A stretch of DNA of 64,000 bases from NCBI GenBank assembly GCA_023055425.1, contig JALGPY010000001.1:69372994-69436993 (forward strand), in the 5' to 3' direction. Origin of the DNA: Linanthus parryae (Eukaryota; Streptophyta; Magnoliopsida; Ericales; Polemoniaceae). How positions within the stretch are numbered: the first letter of the stretch is position 1; every line of letters starts with the position of its first letter. Below the pieces are notes generated by a model. It was given only the letters and a program-made list of their open reading frames with translations, made no database searches and was not told where the DNA came from. The position numbers were made by a program, and so were the translations under genes. Below, one piece after another: positions 1 to 11,696 of the stretch.

Positions 1-1571
1 TGGGGCTGTCCCGGCTGGTCGATATGATGCGATGATTAGTTGACAAGAGGAACTAAGGTAGGGAATAGTTGTTGTTCCACGGTTACGGGTTGACTAAAGC
101 GTTAGGTAAACCTATAACATGAACTAAGGATGAGGCCTTCCATAAACTCTAACTAAAGGTTTCCGGGGTTAACAACTGGGTTGGTATACTTTTCTTTAAT
201 TGAAATAGGGCACCGGTAACCTCGGATCATTCATTCCTTTGCGGAAGAAAGCTTGAACTAAAGGTAAGGACATGTTGTTCCATGGTTATGGGTATAAAAT
301 GACTTCACCCCTAGGTAAAAAAAGGTGATCAGTAGGCAAGGGGTACTAGCGTTAGCTTTGGTTCCGGGGTTCACTCTGTTTAAATAGGCCCGTGGGCGGC
401 CCAATCCAAGGGAAGGTGGGAATAGGTTGAACAAAAGACCCATAAGAAATCCCATCCTTCGAATTGTCGCGATAGTTTGAGTGTTGTTGGATTGATTCCT
501 CGCCACGGGAAGGAAGCAATTTGATTGGCCCTATAGGAGATAGACTTCTTTCATTTCCAACCGCCTACAATGATACCTTATCCGACGAAGCCCGATGCCG
601 ATGTCAAACCGAGTTCACCCGGGTTGTAAGTCCTGATGTGATGGGATTTGTTGGATAGAAAAGGTGCGAGAGTGCTTTCCGGTTGGAAGTCAAACGAAAG
701 GAAGTACGCCAAGGGCCTAGTCGAGTGGGAAGAAAAGAATATAACACATGTTTTCCTTTGATTACGGATTAGTTGTGACTTCTCTTTCCTGAAGTGTAAC
801 CGGCCTAAGGAGCTAGAACTCAGAAGTAGTATTTATTACCCCTATAGTCTAATTAGGGCTTGGTTTCTTTCATGAACTGGGCTTGACAGTGAAAGAATGT
901 GGTACTCTTCTTATGGAATATGACTTCTCTTACCACTTTCACTTTCACCTTCGCTTTCTTGTTTTGTCTACCGAGACATCCATTTTTGTTTGAATATAGA
1001 ACATGGGCCATGATTGATTGGGAAACGGGGGGCAGCTAAAGTCCAATTACATAAAGAATTCTTTACTTTGATTGGCAAGTCCCGATTGCAATTCTTCGGT
1101 TGATAACTATGCTAAAGTTGCATTGATGATGTAGTAATTCAGAGGAGATTGAGCGGATTTTCGCACAAAGATTCATGCTTTTGCTTGTTCTTCTGCGCTC
1201 TAGCGAACGACTTACAGTTGACTGAAAATGATATTCCTAAGCTCCATACCTTTATAGAATAGCACGAAAGAAAGACTAATCTTCAGCACGAGAGACTATG
1301 CCCGCCTAATCTTCTTTGGTATATCACCACTGGTATCTCACTTCCAAAGGGAGCCCATCGAATAACCGCTAAAGGAGAGGAAAGACTTGCTTGCATTTCT
1401 TTTGCTTCTGTGGCTTTACCTTTATGTAGGAGGAATAGCTCGATTACATGCCATGTATCTGTCTTCGTAAGAGGCTTACAGGATGGAATCTTTGCTTTGG
1501 CTAATGCTGATGCCGTTGGTGCAGGAACTGATGCTTCACCCTACCCTACTAGTAATGTGTGTATCACAATT
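1..1571. other. Unassigned non-coding sequence, possibly organelle-derived
   Basis: No ORF of recognisable family lies here. Base composition is balanced and unlike the AT-rich DNA that follows. A diverged direct repeat is visible: the stretch near 50-100 (GAACTAAGGTAGG, then TTGTTCCACGGTTACGGG) recurs near 254-290 with a few changes. The texture resembles plant mitochondrial intergenic DNA, so a nuclear insertion of mitochondrial DNA is possible, but that is a guess from style and no mitochondrial gene was identified. Confidence 0.3.
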
Positions 1572-1886
1572 GAACCAGATCAAGAACAGGTACTGAAACC
1601 ACAAAAAGAAGCAGATCAAGAATAGGTAATGAACCCACAACTTGAACCAGATCAAGAACAGGTACTGAAACCACAAAAAGAAGCAGATCAGGAAGAGGTA
1701 CTGAAGCCACAAATAGAAGCAGATCTAGATAGGTAATTAACCCACAAATTGAACCAGATCAAGAACAGATCAAGAACCCACAAATAGAAGCAGATGAAGA
1801 ACATGTACTGAACCCACAAATAGAACCACATCAACAACAAGTATGGAACCCACAAACATAAACAAGTCAACAACATGTATTTAACC
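1572..1886. repeat. 36-bp minisatellite, about 8-9 copies
   Basis: Tandem units begin GAACCAGATCAAGAACAGGT or GAAGCAGATC and end in CCACAAAWA. Successive units starting at 1572 measure 36 bp, with one 35-bp unit. In the + frame entered from 1410 the unit reads as a 12-residue acidic repeat (E-P/A-D-Q-E-Q-V-L-K-P-Q-K), but a stop appears in the second unit, so the array is not an open coding region today. Units decay toward the right end. Confidence 0.85.
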
Positions 1887-1994
1887 GAATCAAAGTAAGG
1901 AGAGGGTTAGGTTTCGCTCACATCCCTAAAGAGGGGTTCTCTTCAATCGAATCGGCTCATCTTCTTCGAAATCAGGGACCATCTCGATCTCAGG

Positions 1995-2428
1995 TTAAAC
2001 CACCGTCGCCGGCCACGGATCGGGAAGTATACGAAACATCATCGGGACGAATATAGCAAGCATCTTATAGAGCTTGTATCTATCTTCTTCAAAACAGGTC
2101 TCGTTACTCCATCCAATAAACCGATCGAGATTGGCTTCGTCTAAGTTCATCTCATCAACATCCACCACATGCGCCGTCGAATCCATGGATGTATGGGTCG
2201 CCTGATTGATGGGGTTTCGTTGTTCGGCCGACACCCTAGAAAGACAGAGGGATACGAACGAGAGAGACAACGAATTGAATTGGGGGAAGAACTGTGGAAT
2301 CGATTGAACAAGCCAGAAAGAGGAACGAATGCCGCCTGATTGATGGGGTTTCGTTGTTCGGCCGAAACCCTAGAGAGACAGAGGGATACGAACGAGAGAG
2401 ACGAGGAATTGATTTGGGGGAAGAACAC
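1995..2428 (-). pseudogene. 5' end of an unrecognised nuclear gene, truncated
   Basis: On the minus strand a short frame starting with ATG at 2186 encodes an acidic peptide (begins MDSTAHVVDVDEMN) and ends at a stop at 1995, about 63 residues. The DNA upstream of the ATG is rich in CTCTCT and contains CTCTAGGGTTTCGG, typical of plant 5' UTRs. I do not recognise the protein. It may be a real first exon whose gene body was lost, or a gene fragment carried by a transposon. The upstream leader is duplicated in tandem (separate entry). Confidence 0.35.
2199..2426. repeat. Direct duplication of a leader-like segment, 134-bp offset
   Basis: The block starting CGCCTGATTGATGGGGTTTC at 2199 recurs at 2333 with only scattered substitutions (for example GACACCC versus GAAACCC) and ends in GGGGGAAGAAC both times. 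The offset of 134 bp is not a multiple of three, so the copies shift any reading frame that crosses them. Confidence 0.85.
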
Positions 2429-2691
2429 AGGTCTTTGTTTGTTTTGATGTTTTGATGAAGTCAGATGGTTGGTGGTTGGGCTGGCTAATGGATAATTAAT
2501 TGTGGTTTGTTTTGATTAGCTTAATTGGGCTTGCTTAATTATAAACTGATTAAGTAAGCCCAATTAAATTTGAGTGTTGGTGTTTTTTTATTGAGGGTAA
2601 GATGGTATTTTTGATGAGTGTAAGTGAGTATTTTTGGAAAGATTGAAGAAACTAGAGGAACACCCGAAAAGGAAAGTTTGAAGAAACTGGA

Positions 2692-2706
2692 GGAACGGAG
2701 GGAGTA
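2692..2706. repeat. Stowaway-like MITE terminal motif
   Basis: GGAACGGAGGGAGTA reverse-complements to TACTCCCTCCGTTCC, the familiar TIR with TA target of plant Stowaway (Tc1/mariner) MITEs. I did not find the partner end nearby, so this may be a solo or truncated end. Confidence 0.45.
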
Positions 2707-3085
2707 TCCGTCAATCGTAAGTCTTTAACTTTTTTTTAAACAAAAATATCAAAATTTGATAATCTCAAAATGAAAAATTAACGGAAGGGTACATGTGAAA
2801 TTATCAAAGATACTTGTATGTTATTGTTTTATTGAAAAAATCATGTCAGAATATGAAATTTTGAGAACTTGTAAAAAATTGTTAAAAAGTTAAAAGAAGT
2901 TAAGATCGACGCATATATGTTAATAAAAACAATCTCAAATTTCATAATTTCACATATATAGTTTTTAATAAAAACAATAACATAAATACATGTACCCTCC
3001 CGTTAATTTTCCATTTTGAGATTATGAAATTTTGATATTTTTGTTAAAAAAATAAACTTAAATACTTTAAGATTGACGAATATAT
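2704..3085. repeat. AT-rich foldback element (imperfect inverted repeat)
   Basis: The left arm (about 2704-2850, with ATCTCAAAATGAAAAATTAA and GGAAGGGTACATG) pairs with the right arm (about 2935-3085, with CATGTACCCTCCCGTTAA and CCATTTTGAGATTATG). The arms also share a TTATTGTTTTATT block. The loop is roughly 85 bp. It has the form of a MITE or foldback element; the superfamily is undetermined. The DNA from 3085 to about 3340 is very AT-rich with nothing recognisable. Confidence 0.6.
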
Positions 3086-3475
3086 GTTAATAAAAACATA
3101 TTTCATATCTTTAAATGATGTAAAAATATGTAATTTTGATGAAATATATTATTATCTTACATATATCAAATTCTTAAATTAAATTTTTATTATTTTTAAA
3201 TTTTTTTAGATTTATTAGTAGCAGTTGTATTTTTTTTTAAAAAAATTGAAGGTGAAAATAATGGGTATTATAGTCTTTTTATACTTTTCCATCCAATTTG
3301 GATGGAAAGTTAACAAAAAGTAAATGGCAGTTAGCGTTGGGTACCTCTAGTGCACAATTTTAAAAATTTGGGTACCCGTGGTGCACGATTTGAAAATTTG
3401 GGTACCCACTAGCCAGTTTTGGCAAATTATGGGTACCTCCGGTGCAATTTGGCCTTTTTTTGAACAACAAAGAAG

Positions 3476-4075
3476 TAGGGCTGTAAACGAGCCGAACCGA
3501 ACCGAATATCCCTTGTTTGAGTTTGGCTCGTTTAAGTTGGCTACTAAACGAATCGAACACGACTTCGAGCCGAACAAAAAAAAACCTTTTTTGAGTTCGG
3601 CTCGTTTAGGGCTCGAGTTGTTCGTTGTTCGGCTCGTGGCTCGTTTAATTAGCTCGTTTACAGGCTCGAATTCGGTTTAACGAACTTCTATCTCTTTCGG
3701 ATGGATGTGAAAATATATAATTCTTGAATTAAAATATCATGTGTTAGTAATTAAGATAAAATGCTTAAATGAAACAACTAGAATGTAATGTATTAGTATA
3801 GAAACATGATTTATTTGTGCTAATGATAGATTCAAAGCATCCAATTTTATTCTTATTTAGTAAATAGTTATGGTACTATAAATTATAGAATTATCTTTTG
3901 AAACCCTAATTAAGAGGTCAAACTCCTAGTAAATAGAGATTCTACACTAATTATGCATAATTTAAGAAATTAATCATAAAGAAGACAAAATAATTTAATT
4001 ATTTCAAACTATATATACATATATACTACTACATATATACTACTAATTTGTTCGCGAACACTAACGAACGAACTT
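3476..4075. mobile_element. hAT-like non-autonomous remnant (GAGCCGAAC repeat)
   Basis: From 3476 the sequence GGGCTGTAAACGAGCCGAAC opens a region full of GGCTCG, CGAGCC and GTTCG words, a texture typical of the ends of plant hAT elements. A second cluster, TTCGCGAACACTAACGAACG, lies at about 4050. A clean pair of terminal inverted repeats and an 8-bp target duplication were not found, so the class is tentative. The intervening 3700-4040 is AT-rich. At 3340-3440 a short GGGTACC..GTGCA word is repeated three to four times. Confidence 0.35.
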
Positions 4076-4092
4076 CTTTGAAAGAAGTGTAT

Positions 4093-4590
4093 TTTTTAAG
4101 GGAAAAACTTTCATTCAAAGGAGGCCAGAAGAGCCTAAAAAATCATCCTCCAATACAGCAATAATCCACTGAGGGGGTCTAGTGTAAATGCTATGCTGAG
4201 GAAACAAAATTGACATTTTGGCTAACAATTAGCTACTCTATTTGCAGAACAAGGAACAAAAATAAGCTCAAAGTCTTCGAATCTCTGCCACAGTAGAGAA
4301 CATCGATGAACAATTTGTTCTAGCTCTGCACACATATCCTCCTCTACATTTCTTCCTTGACGAATTCTCTGTAAAAGTTCGATCCCGAGTTTCGAATCAG
4401 ACTCCACAACAACCTTCTTGCACCCAGCTTCGAGCCCCATCTTCAACCCTTTTTCGATATCTTGAAGTTCCGTCAACATCACTGATTCGTGATATTCTAT
4501 TCTCTCGAATATGCCAGCATTAAAGCAACTCGTGGAATCCCTCAAGATACAGCCCGACCCTGTAATTTTTTATTCTCGCCGATTTGCTAT
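4093..4590 (-). pseudogene. LINE-A, 3' segment: C-terminal RNase H and 3' UTR
   Basis: This is the 3' end of the LINE whose other parts lie at 13,108-14,797 and 30,564-33,970. The minus ORF ending at 4222 reads as an RNase H-like domain of the RVT_3 type found at the C terminus of plant LINEs: an E in a helix, then KKVVVESDSK, and a closing SANRVAN motif. Reading back across the Copia insertion joins NKDIA to the GCILRDS strand in one frame with one stop, which proves continuity. The 3' UTR runs to about 4093, where the minus strand ends in a short A-run after GAATGAAAG. It is not functional. Confidence 0.85.
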
Positions 4591-6015
4591 TGTAGGGTTT
4601 TGATCATGGATACGCAGCGGAAAAACATAATTTATCCATTCAATACCCTCCAAGGATCACAGGACACGAGACATAACGATGGTAAAGGAAGAAATCAAGT
4701 TACACACCTTAGGGTTTCTCCTATGATGACTTGTAACGTGAATTGTGTCACGTCTCTATAGTTGATCCACGCCTAGATTTGAGATCTAGATCTTCCTTCT
4801 CCTTTTGTGCTAGCTAGGAATGGAGGAAGAGGAAGAACAAATCATGCAACACGAGGCAAGAAGGAGGTGGAGCCTCCTTTGTTGGCCAACGGGGTAGGGG
4901 CGGCGGCAAGGGTGCGGTCGGCCCTCTTGTTTGCTTGCTCTCTCTCCTTTTGTTCTCTCCCACTCAAGTTATGATCAAAATGCTCATAAGTATGGGAAAG
5001 AAGGAAGGAGCATCCTTTATATGGTCCAACAAATCCTTGTCAGCTATCTAAAGGACTTATTCTAGTCCTACTAGAATTCGATTTAGTCCCTTCCTTGCAA
5101 ATTAGTCCTACTAACTTTGCAAGGTGCTGCAAAGTGATCCTTCTAATTAATTAATCATATTAATTAATTCCAAAATCTAGTTCAAATATATATAGCGTGT
5201 GACCCCATAGGTTCTATCTAGTTGGTATCAACAATTTGCTAATATGGAGCGGTTTCTAGCAAAATATCCATTCTAGCCAACTAATAGAATAGTCATCCGA
5301 CAAACCTTGTACAAGTAATTGTCTCATTCCTTTGTCTCTATATCCGGATTGGACACTATACATACAAGTCACACTCTTATATCCAATTCATAGTTTCTCG
5401 ATCCTGGGAATAGCCTTATTCGTGCAAATAACATCAATATCCCATGTTGATTTATTTGAGTCTTGGCCAGACATTCTATGAGCACTATCCCTCGAGTGGC
5501 CTAGGATATTTGCTCCCATTATGTGGGAGGGACAAATTCTATCTACGTCCACTACGATCTCTAAGCTTGCTTCTTATTGTATCCGATATACGCCTTTATA
5601 GCTAACCAGTTACGGTGTAGCGTTTGACGCTACCAAAATCACAATAATCCACAACTAGAATATCTAGTGACTTCAATTCTAAGGACGACAATACCATTGA
5701 ACCACGAGAAGCGCTTGTGACTTAACATAACGTGTATGTAGCCTTCTCGGAGATGGGTCAATCCAGTGCGCCATTACCCTTAATGCACACCCATGTGTTG
5801 GATCATGATATCTCTATATCAATCCAACCCCATACTATTCTATAGATGATTGTCCTATTAATCATTATACTGGACTAGGGATATTTAATATAAACAACAC
5901 AATTGTAAATCTAAGGACTTCATTATAATAAATATCCATTAAATAATACAATGAATGTTCTAGCCAAAATAAATTCATACTAAACTAGATTGCCTTTAGG
6001 GAATCTATTCCAACA
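4591..6015 (-). repeat. Angela-like 3' LTR (left copy)
   Basis: 1,425 bp, ending next to the coding region at CCAACA. It aligns with the right copy over its whole length, with many substitutions and small indels (for example TGATCATGG here, TGAACATGG there), so the insertion is not recent. The adjoining bases on the element strand, AAGTGGGACAC just before TGTTGG, are the polypurine tract. Confidence 0.9.
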
Positions 6016-6029
6016 GTGTCCCACTTGCA

Positions 6030-7674
6030 CTAGAGCCAATTTGACGCATCTCGTATGCCCATGCTCTTATTGTGCGCTTCATGCTTCCACTGCACAAGCG
6101 GCTTTGTAAATTGATCTGACAGATTCTCATTTGTAGGAATCTTGCATATCCGAACGTCTCCTCTATCGATAATATCTTGAATCAGATGGAACTTCCTGAG
6201 CACGTGTTTGGATTTCTGGTGTGATGGGCTCCTTTGATTGCGCGATCGCCCCAGTGTTGTCACAGTACAACTCGACTGGATCCGCAATGCTAGGAACCAC
6301 ACCAAGTTCAGAAACAAACTTTCTGATCCAAACAGCTTCCTTTGCTGCGCCATTTGCAGCAATGTACTCAGCCTCTGATGTAGAATCAGCCACCGTCTCT
6401 TGCTTGGAACTTTTCCAGCTCACCGCCGCTCCATTCAGGCAAAACACATATCCCGACTGTGATCTAAAGTCATCTCTGTCGGTTTGGAAGCTTGCATCAG
6501 TGTAACCCCTTACACGCAACTCTTCCTCACCGTCAAATATCAAGAAAGCATCTTTAGTTCTTCTCAAGTACTTTAGGATGTTCTTGACTGCAATCCAGTG
6601 ACTCTCACCTGGATTGGATTGGTATCTGCTTGTCATACTCAAGGCATATGAAACATCTGGTCTAGTACATAACATGGCGTACATGATAGATCCTATGGCC
6701 GAAGCATATTGAATTCTACTCATGCGTTCATTCTCAATCTCATTGGAAGGACAACCACTCTTCGAAAGAGTGATTCCATGTGACATGGGCAAGAATCCCT
6801 TCTTGGAATCTTGCATGTTGAACCGTTTCAACACCTTGTCAATATATGTACTTTGACTTAGGCCTAGCAGTCTCTTAGATCTATCTCTATAGATCTTTAT
6901 ACCAAGTATATAGGCTGCTTCCCCTAAGTCCTTCATTGAGAAACACTTTCCTAGCCAATCTTTAACAGATTGCAGCATGAGAACGTCGTTTCCAATGAGT
7001 AGTATGTCATCCACGTACAAGACCAGAAAAGCTACAGAGCTCCCACTAACCTTCTTGTAGGCACAAGACTCATCTTCATTTCTGATGAAGCCAAACTCTT
7101 TGACCACTTCATCAAAACGTCGATTCCAACTCCTAGAAGCTTGCTTCAACCCATAAATTGATCGTTGCAGCTTACACACTTTGTAGGATTGCTTTGGATC
7201 TTCAAAACCCTCCGGCTGTATCATATACACGTCCTCGAGGAGATTACCATAAAGGAATGCTGTTTTGACATCCATCTGCCCAATCTCATAGTCGCAGTAT
7301 GCTGCAATTGAAAGTAGAATTCGGATGGATTGGGTCATTGTGACTTGTGAAAAGGTTTCATCATAGTCGATACCATGAATCTGTCTCAATCCTTTAGCCA
7401 CCAATCGGCCCTTATAGGTAATCACATTACCATCCATGTCGATCTTCTTCTTGAAGACCCACTTGCACCCTATGGGCCGCCCCCCTTCGGGTGGTTCCAC
7501 CAAAGTCCATACTTTGTTGGTATACATGGATTCCATCTCGGATCTCATGGCTTCTAGCCACTTCTGAGAGTCTGGCCCTTTTATGGCCTCTTCATAGGTA
7601 GTAGGCTCATCATCTATGAGCATTGTGTCATCGGAATCAGTTATGAGAAGTCCATACCTCTCGGGTTCTGGCAC
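6030..7674 (-). pseudogene. Copia reverse transcriptase and RNase H
   Basis: The protein copies element RNA into DNA. The long frame (7674 to 6163) begins in the linker before RT, contains the RT core with QMDVKTAFLYGNL and the catalytic YVDD (in LYVDDILLIGND), then GSIMYAMLCTRPD and RNase H with GYTDASFQ and STSEAEYIAA. Near 6250-6360 a frameshift moves the ending into another frame (6362 to 6030), which keeps the Copia C-terminal motif QFTKPL. The stop lies only about 15 bp from the LTR. One frameshift and upstream stops separate it from the integrase. Confidence 0.9.
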
Positions 7675-7736
7675 ACTCTACTAGATCTACGAAACTCTTG
7701 TGTTACCTGAAAAGGCTGTTCCACAACTCCTTGTGG

Positions 7737-8778
7737 TTATTGTTCACGTTCCATAATCGGTTCAGTGATTTGTGGCTCTTGAATCTCTTCAAGTTCTACA
7801 GTCCTCCCACTTGCTTCTTTAGAGAGAAACTCTCTTTCTAGAAACACGCCGGACCGAGCAACAGACACTTTGTTCTCAGTTGGATTGTGGAAGCAGTAGC
7901 CCATAGTTTCCTTAGGGTATCCCACAAATTTACACTTATCCGACTTTGGCCCTAGCTTGTCTGATTGTAAACGCTTTACATAGACATCGCAGCCCCAAAT
8001 CTTCATGAACGATAGTGTGGGACACTTCCCACTCCACATCTCATGTGGTGTCTTCATGACTGATTTAGATGGAACACGGTTAATGGTGAAAGCTGCACTT
8101 AATAGAGCATAGCTCCAAAATGATAATGGAAGATCGGTTCGACACATCATAGATCGAACCATATCCAATAGGGTTCGATTCCTCCTCTCGGACACGCCAT
8201 TCCATTGTGGCGTTCTGGGTGGAGTGAGTTGGGACACGATCCCACACTCTCTAAGATAGTCGTCAAACTCTTGGCTCAAGTATTCTCCTCCACGATCCGA
8301 TCGTAGAGCCTTGATACTTTTGCCAAGTTGCATCCCTACTTCACTTTTAAATTCTTTGAACATTTCAAAGGATTCGGATTTGGCCCTCATGAGGTACACA
8401 AATCCATATCTACTGTAATCATCTGTAAATATAATTAAGTAGACGTAACTTCCAGTGGACGGCGTGGCAAATGGCCCACACACATCAGTATGTATGAGCG
8501 CCAATTTCTCACTAGTACCCTCACCTTTCTTATTGAAAGGGGACTTTGTCATTTTTCCCAATAAACAAGCCTCACATGTCTCACATGATTCAAAATCAAA
8601 TGAGTCTAGGAATCCATCCTTATGGAGTCTAGATACACATTTCTCGTTTATGTGGCCTAAACGACAGTGCCATAAGTAAGCAGGATTTAAGTCATGTATT
8701 TTAATCCTCTTGGTATTAATTTTGTAGACAGCATTGCTTAGATCAAGGACATACAGTCCATTAAATAATTACGCACTA
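7737..8778 (-). pseudogene. Copia integrase with GAG-pre-integrase domain
   Basis: The open part runs 8561 to 7737; the zinc-binding pre-integrase piece upstream (to about 8778) is in the same region but broken. The catalytic D, D and E are visible in HTDVCGP, RSDRGGEY and NGVSERRNRT. Downstream the GCDVYVKRL and KCKFVGYP strands are the usual Copia integrase C-terminal part. It would insert the cDNA into the host chromosome. Stops between 7674 and 7737 disconnect it from RT. Confidence 0.88.
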
Positions 8779-8872
8779 CAATAGTGAATATTATTAAAAT
8801 AAAAGGAACAACAATTGTTCTTCATCAATAGTGAATATTATTAAAATAAAAGGAACAACAATTGTTCTTCAT
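8779..8872. repeat. 47-bp perfect tandem duplication within Copia pol
   Basis: The segment 8779-8825 (starting CAATAGTGAATATT, ending TTGTTCTTCAT) is repeated exactly at 8826-8872. Its length is not a multiple of three, so it shifts the frame between protease and pre-integrase. It looks like a post-insertion replication-slippage event. Confidence 0.95.
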
Positions 8873-9448
8873 TGTAATAATAAAACCTTCCTTGTCCAAA
8901 CAAGAAATAGAAATAATGTTTCTGCTCATAGCAGGCATAGAATAGCAATTATTTAATGCTAAAACTAATCCTGAAGGTAGAGATAGCTCGCACACGCCCA
9001 CGGCCAATGCAGCAACTTTTGCTCCATTCCCAACACACAGTTCTATCTCCCCTTTAGCCAATCTTCTACTTCTCTTTAGATCCTGCACATTTCGACAAAT
9101 GGGAGATCCACATCCAGTATCTAATACCCATGATGTAGAGGCAGTTAAATTGACATCTACAACAAAAATACCTGGTGGTGGTGGAATCACTATTCCAAGC
9201 CCCTTGTCCTCCAGATATTTTGGGCAGTTCCTCCTCCAGTGTCCAGGCTGACTGCAGTAGTGACACTCACCTTTAGTCACACCTTTAGCAATGCCACCAA
9301 CAGGCTTAAGGGCTGGTTCCTTGGACTTGGCAACTGACTTGTCTTTTCCCTTGGAGGAAGAGGCAAACCTTTTGCCCTTTCCTTTTTGTACCATCATAAT
9401 GGCCTTTCCCTTACCATTGTTGATGCTTTGTTCAGCTGTCCTCAACAT
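8825..9448 (-). pseudogene. Copia gag C terminus (zinc knuckle) and protease
   Basis: This minus frame contains a lysine-rich stretch, then the CCHC zinc knuckle CHYCSQPGHWRRNC, which packages element RNA, then the aspartic protease active site WVLDTGCGSPIC. It follows the gag frame (9927 to 9442) in a different frame, so gag and protease are now separated by a frameshift near 9445. The C terminus runs into the 47-bp duplication. Confidence 0.88.
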
Positions 9449-10023
9449 ATTGAGTAAATCTGGCAGTGGTTTACGATCTCGTTCATGTTATAGTTCATGA
9501 TGAACTGTCCATAACTCTCAGGCAACGATTGCAACACGAGATCGGTTGCCAACTCTTGGCCGACCGGAAACCCTAGTCGCGCGAGATTCTCCAAGTATCC
9601 GATCATACGGAGTACATGGGGTCCCACTGGGTTCCCTTCAGCCAGATGACACTTGAACAATGCCTTAGAGACCTCATACCTCTCAACCCTTGCCTGCTCT
9701 TGGAAGAGCTGCTTCAGATTCTCGATCATATCGACATCATTCATGTTTCCGTGTTGCTTCTGAAGCTCAGAAGTCATGGTGCGTAGCATGAGGCAGGCCG
9801 CATCATTAGCGTCATCAACACGCTTTTGATACGCCTTTAGGGCTGCAGGGGTATTGTTCTCTGGACCTGCTGGAACTTGCTCCTCTATTGCGTACAATTT
9901 CTTCTCTTGCTTGAGAACGATTCTCAAGTTTCTGTACCAATCAAGGAAGTTGGTTTCAGAGAGCTTGTCCTTCTCAAGGACAGATTGTAGGGAATGTTGT
10001 GAACTCGATGAGTTGTTTGCTAT
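9442..10023 (-). pseudogene. Copia gag N-terminal part (UBN2-type)
   Basis: The structural protein of the particle. Helical gag motifs include NLKQLFQEQARVERYEVSKA and a TDLVLQSLPESY stretch. Homology with the second Angela copy in this window (gag ATG at 62,130) shows the frame should start at 10,023, where the codon is now ATA rather than ATG. The C-terminal end is cut by a frameshift near 9445. Confidence 0.85.
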
Positions 10024-11680
10024 TTGGAATTATACAAAAAGGAAATACGCAAGTTTTAGTATTTTTGAATTTTTGACTAAATTCATTAATGACTAGTTTA
10101 TCAAATATAGCTCCCACTATTTTTCTACGAATTAATAACCCTCAAGATATTAGAATTTATCCTTATATTTTCTAGTGGGCCAAGATCCATGTTTCATCTC
10201 CTTATGAGCTTTCTTTGGCAAGTCACCCATAATTTGACTACTTTAGGTAGGAACGATTCCAATTGCATCTCTATGCAACTCTTGGTTCAATTGGGAAAAT
10301 AACTCCTTATTTATCCATTCTCATGGATAATCCCAATTGGTTGCCTCTGGGTTTCTTAATCATATTAATAGCCCAGTTGTGTTCAACCTCTTATTTAAAC
10401 AATTGCACATAACGTGTTTGTGCCATCGCATTCCATCATAATGAATCAAGTCGCCTTGCTTTGGCATGCACGAACTTGATAAATAATTATGATAATGAGT
10501 GTTCAAAATAACGAGAAGGCAAGAACACAATATTTGAATTTTGAGGGATTTTCAAATTCAATTTTAATTGTTTTGTTGATCTATATCAACTGATCTATCT
10601 ATCTGAGTTTAGGCACAACTCCAAATAATAGATCTGGGTCGTCTATTTATCTTATTATCCTAATTGCATGCATCATCCATACACAAACCACAAAATAATA
10701 AGACAATAAAATAAACAACCACAAAACAAAAAATAAAACGTGATGTGGATATGGCCTTTTCTAGACTAAGATAATTCCAAGCCAATGTAATTATCTATGA
10801 ACCCTAAAAGCAAACACATCTCCATGCGTCTTCATCTTTTGGTCCATCCTTCATAGTCATGTGGAATGCTCCATGCTCCATCTTTTGTGGCTTCCTTTGG
10901 CTTTGGGCTTCTTTTCTTCAGTCTTGGCTAACAATCTATTCTATCTAGCGCTAGCTAATAACTATACTAAATAAAAATAAATCTCACAAGTTGAGAAAAA
11001 AATGGCTCGCAGGCCATAAAACCCTAATTAATTATTACAACAAATTGATCAGCTCGCAGGCCGTAAACCAAACCACAAAATTAAACAATCACACCAAACC
11101 ACATCCTAAGGTCATATCCAACAACCATGAGAATTGCACATAAACAGTTAAAATCCAATTTTAACGAGCTTGGTCAATTTTAATTGAATTTAGGAATTAT
11201 CTAGAAAACGGTCCAAGGGGCCCAACAATCCAATTGCCCGAACCCCAAAAGTGGACCGCCTAGGCCTTGGGTCGGCCGGCCCCTGACCCACACGGCTAGG
11301 CCTTGAGCTAGGGCTGCCCCGACCCCTAGGTCGTTCCTTACTTTGGCGGCAAGCAAGAAGGGGCGGTCCCCTTAGGGGAGCGGACCTCCATGGGAGTTGT
11401 TTCCAAAACAACTCCCTTGCTTGTTGCCCAAGTTTGGTTGTTTCCTTGTTTGAAAAGAACTCCTTCTTTCAATAGGATGCCCAAACCCTAGATCTAAGAT
11501 TCTAAAATTTCTCAAACGCACTATTTCATGCATCCAATGCAAAAATAGGTCTTGTTTTGATTGATTATTGACAAATTGCATCATATGCTTGATTTGTCTT
11601 GTTTTACGCGATAAACAATCAATTTAAAGTGTAAAACTATCAAAACGTAACACATAAACCACGTTTATGCTCTATGACCT
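10024..11680 (-). other. Copia 5' leader between PBS and gag
   Basis: No coding motif. A GC-rich patch (11,210-11,420) is matched on the plus strand by the second Angela copy around 60,890-61,020, including a CCCCTTCTTG word, which shows both leaders are one family. The word CTCGCAGGCC occurs twice near 11,000-11,060. Confidence 0.7.
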
Positions 11681-11695
11681 ATGGCTCTGATACCA
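11681..11695 (-). other. Primer binding site, initiator-Met tRNA type
   Basis: On the minus strand TGGTATCAGAGCCAT starts one base inside the right LTR boundary. This is the standard Copia PBS complementary to the 3' end of initiator methionine tRNA, and it fixes the element's orientation. Confidence 0.93.
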
Positions 11696-11696
11696 C

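Noticed and set aside
1688..1876. 62-codon minus ORF rich in W, L and Y
   Set aside because: Reverse reading of the 36-bp minisatellite; repetitive by construction.
11681..11695. tRNA gene suggested by the TGGTATCAGAGC word
   Set aside because: No cloverleaf around it; it is a primer binding site complementary to a tRNA 3' end. The same applies at 41,129 and 44,836.
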